A DNA stretch of 64,000 bases from Sipunculus nudus. Lineage: Eukaryota; Annelida; Sipuncula; Golfingiida; Sipunculidae. Below are positions 61,490 through 64,000 of this stretch, one piece after another (the stretch's first letter is position 1; every line of letters starts with the position of its first letter). A program made the translations under genes and the position numbers. A model generated the notes under the pieces. The model saw only the letters and a list, made by a program, of their open reading frames with translations, was not told the origin of the DNA and did not search any database. The stretch covers positions 74,156,953-74,220,952 of the forward strand of contig CM049311.1 of the NCBI GenBank assembly GCA_026874595.1, in the 5' to 3' direction.

Positions 61490-62335
61490 TTCATCAAGCT
61501 ATTCACTAATGTGCCCAATATAACGCTTCAGTAACACGGATTCACCTGGCGTTGCAAAGGCTAAAGATACTACTGAATATAGCGCTCTAACCGGCAACTA
61601 TAGAATGGTATATTATCTTTTGAATTTAATATATATTATGGTTATCTGGATAATCTCTCAAATTTTAAGTATTGTTCCTTGTGTGTTACCCAACATTCCT
61701 CAATGTTTTAACAAGATCCGGTCAAAAGTTGTTGCATAAAGTTCCTTACAGACAAACCAAACAACCGCCCAACGAACCAAGGGAAAAACGTCCCTCCAGG
61801 ATAGGTATAATTATGCCAATCATGCACTAAAATAATAGACTTCTTTCCAGGGATTTTGTTAATTTCAACAATAAATAATTCTCACGACACCATCATTATC
61901 TCAACGAATGTTTCAAGAATCCCTTAGAAAAGTGCATGTTCATATTTCAATGATATTTCATTTTTTTTTCTTAAAACAAATTGCTCCATTATTTATTAGA
62001 CTGATAGAGATTAGATTGAATTCATTTAAATATAAGGCTGTAATCTGCAACATCGATATTTTTCTTTTCTTCACAAGTTTATTTGACAGCAGATTAAATC
62101 ATAACCAAAAAATATGGTCTTTGGTTGTTTGACCCAAATACCTGTATTTCAATCCTAAGCTAACTTATAAAAAAAGTGCTTTAAGGGTCACACATTTTAA
62201 CCTCATGACCAAGTGTGCTATGATAGATTTAGTTTAACATTTTGCATTATACTATTTTCAGAATCTAGTAAAATATCAGCCAGCTAGACTGCGTAATCAC
62301 GATTGTTAAACATATAATTTTATCCATTTGGAATT
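61490..62335. other. Non-coding stretch
   Basis: AT-rich; nothing recognised. Confidence 0.4.
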
Positions 62336-62339
62336 CTTT

Positions 62340-63440
62340 GCTGGCATGTAAGAACTGATTTGTACCCTGTGTGATTGGGTGCTAAGAATTGGGTTTTCTG
62401 CTCATAGAATATAGGCGCCAGTGACCTAAGTTCAGGAATCAAAAGAGAATTGCCCCAGACTTCACAGGATATTGCGTGAGAAGATTCTAAAGCCAAAGAA
62501 TACATTTGTGCTTAGACTGACTTTCAAGGTGCTCAAATTATGGTTTTGGTCCTATAGCTCACATAATATAGGTTACAGTGACCTGAATTTATGTTTCCAA
62601 AGACATTTACCCAGGAACTCCCTGGATTTAAAGTTAGAAGATTCTAGGCCTGACGGATACAATTGGAGCCGATCTGACCTTCAGGTTGGTAAAATCATGT
62701 TTTTTCCCCTATAGCTCGCAGAGTATTGGTCATGACCTAATGTCAGGTTTCCAAGGAGATTTGCCTAGGACCTCCCAGGGTGTCCAGTTAGAAGATTTAA
62801 GGTGCAATGGTAAAGTTTGGTGCCCTGTCTGACTGTCTGGCTGCTTAAATTCATGCTTTAGGCCAGTAGCTCGAAGAATATAAGTTACCATGACTTAAAT
62901 TCATGTTCTATGAAGATTAGCCCAAGACTTCCCTGGATGCTACGTTAGATTGGGTGTTTCCGGCTCGTAGTTCGGAAAATATAGGTTCACATGGCCTCGT
63001 TTGAGGTTTCAAAGGAAATTTGCCTAGGTCTTTCGGTTATGGTTTGTATCCTTTAAACGGATGGAAGGCTTCATTTAAGATCTTAAAAATAGATAAAATA
63101 ATTGTTAAAAAAAAGAAATGTCTTCGGATAATGATGGAACTCTCCATGATCAATATTCATGGAAAAAATCATGGCAATCAATGCATTAGTTATTTAAATA
63201 CTGAAATTGTTGTATCAGTTTATTTTATCATTCTGGGGGTACTTTCGAGCCCAATAGCTCGAGGATATAGGTCACAGTGACCTTATTTCAGGTTACCAAG
63301 GAGATTTTTATGGACCTCTATTGGTGTAAACTTTGAAGATTCCAGGTGCAGCTGTCACGATTATTGCCTTGTTAACGGGTGGACGGACAGACGGACAGAC
63401 AGACGGACGGACAAAGAGTGACCGCTATAGCTCAGATGAC
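62340..63440 (+). repeat. GGAC-ended repeat cassette F
   Basis: About six degenerate ~160-bp units share ATAGCTCRNAGAATATAGGT, CAGTGACCTNATTTCAGG, TTTCCAAGGAGATTTGCC, TAGGACNTCCCTGG and AGTTAGAAGATTC-like phrases. The array ends in GGACGGACAGACGGACAGAC (63379 on) and then GACCGCTATAGCTCAGATGA and CAGCTGAGTAAAAAA. The AGCTCA...TGAG pair can form a short stem. No protein is encoded. Confidence 0.8.
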
Positions 63441-63825
63441 TTTCAGTCAGCTGAGTAAAAAACATACATATAAAAACCATTCTTTATATTTGCAAAAAAA
63501 AATTAACGTCTTCCCAAGGGGCCTCATCCCCTAATTCGAGGGTAAAGTTATGGCGTTCACAGATTTTACCTTTAAAATTAAAAGTTTTGCACTCCTCCGA
63601 GAACTTAGTTGAAACAGTTTTGTCAAATTTTAGGACAAATAGGCAAATCTGGAAAAATTATGGAGTTCACAAGCTAATTTTACCTTGAAGATCAACTTGG
63701 TGGAGAATTTGGTAGAATATCTTGTGTTTCGAATTTAAGAAAAAAAATATGTAGCACTTCAAAAGTTATCCCATTCACAAGAAATTCTACATACGACTGG
63801 CGATGACGACCGTACTAGTTAAAAA

Positions 63826-63836
63826 GGGGGGGGGGG
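63826..63836. repeat. Poly-G run
   Basis: A run of about 11 G in otherwise AT-rich DNA. Confidence 0.9.
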
Positions 63837-63949
63837 AGCATAATAAACCGGATTATTATGCAGCAGACACAAATCATATTATTCTAGGTCATGTCTCTAT
63901 CCCTGAGGCCCGTTTTATATTTGCAGAATTGGTCATTGTGCCATATAAT

Positions 63950-63985
63950 GTGTATACATATATACACATATACAATATATACATA
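63950..63985. repeat. TATAC-rich simple sequence
   Basis: Degenerate TATACA/TATACATATA near the window end. Confidence 0.8.
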
Positions 63986-64000
63986 AACCGTGTTAATATT

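Overview
This window looks like AT-rich invertebrate nuclear DNA, most likely from a mollusc and probably a bivalve. There is no operon-like packing. The sequence holds very long (TA)n tracts, poly-G/poly-C runs, tRNA-derived SINEs, many short inverted-repeat elements, a decayed LINE, and repeat cassettes ending in GGAC/GGACA runs of a style I associate with bivalve genomes. The taxonomic call is inference from repeat style and is not proven by any marker gene.

Only one protein-coding gene is well supported. It lies on the plus strand around 50.9-51.95 kb. Two exons (50947-50998 and 51272-51824) have canonical splice sites and a poly-A signal at 51948. They encode a putatively secreted cysteine-rich protein with sixteen cysteines in four tandem C-x(3-6)-C-x10-C-x4-C units and a furin-type RVRR site before the last unit. 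Its 5' end is unresolved: a phase-compatible exon ends at 49975, and a signal-peptide-like exon with the same phase lies far upstream at 10378-10426. A possible separate or alternative terminal exon with its own poly-A signal is at 53011-53141. Weaker coding candidates lie at 7550-7747 (minus, one membrane segment) and 24558-24691 (plus, downstream of a CRE/TATA/X-box cluster).

Layout: 1-2.2 kb, nothing recognised; 2.3-3.7 kb, antisense L1/Tx1-like LINE remnant; 5.6-6.7 kb, a MITE, a 75-bp tandem repeat and a SINE; 7-16 kb, mostly single-copy-looking AT-rich DNA with an ORF-rich GC island at 9.7-10.5 kb; 16.6-17.2 kb, one copy of a diverged repeat whose partner is at 61.0-61.5 kb; 18.2-19.3 kb, a repeat cassette carrying a Tigger/pogo-type MITE; 21.3-22.2 kb, a cassette with recurring GGTGGCGCCACC palindromes; 23.7 kb, a fold-back element; 26.4-27.0 and 29.4-29.7 kb, inverted-repeat elements; 31.7-32.5 kb, a 27-bp minisatellite that is open for 265 codons; 34.0-35.5 kb, a 1.54-kb inverted-repeat element sitting exactly inside a (TA)n tract; 36.2-37.3 kb, a (TA)n-rich block with a retroelement-like end; 39.4-40.8 kb, three 484-bp tandem units; 42.9-46.5 kb, a local duplication broken by two cassettes; 48.1-49.1 kb, another GGAC cassette; 50-53 kb, the gene; 54.8-55.2 kb, a MITE end and a SINE; 56.3-56.6 kb, an E-box-rich tandem repeat; 58.5-60.1 kb, a 60-bp minisatellite dense in CRE-like TGACGT sites; 62.3-63.4 kb, a further GGAC cassette.

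The repeats dominate. Five or six cassettes share one architecture: degenerate tandem units of 110-470 bp, then a GGAC-type run or GGTGGCGCCACC palindrome. They may be one poorly described class of mobile or satellite-like element, and are the most system-like signal besides the cysteine-repeat gene.
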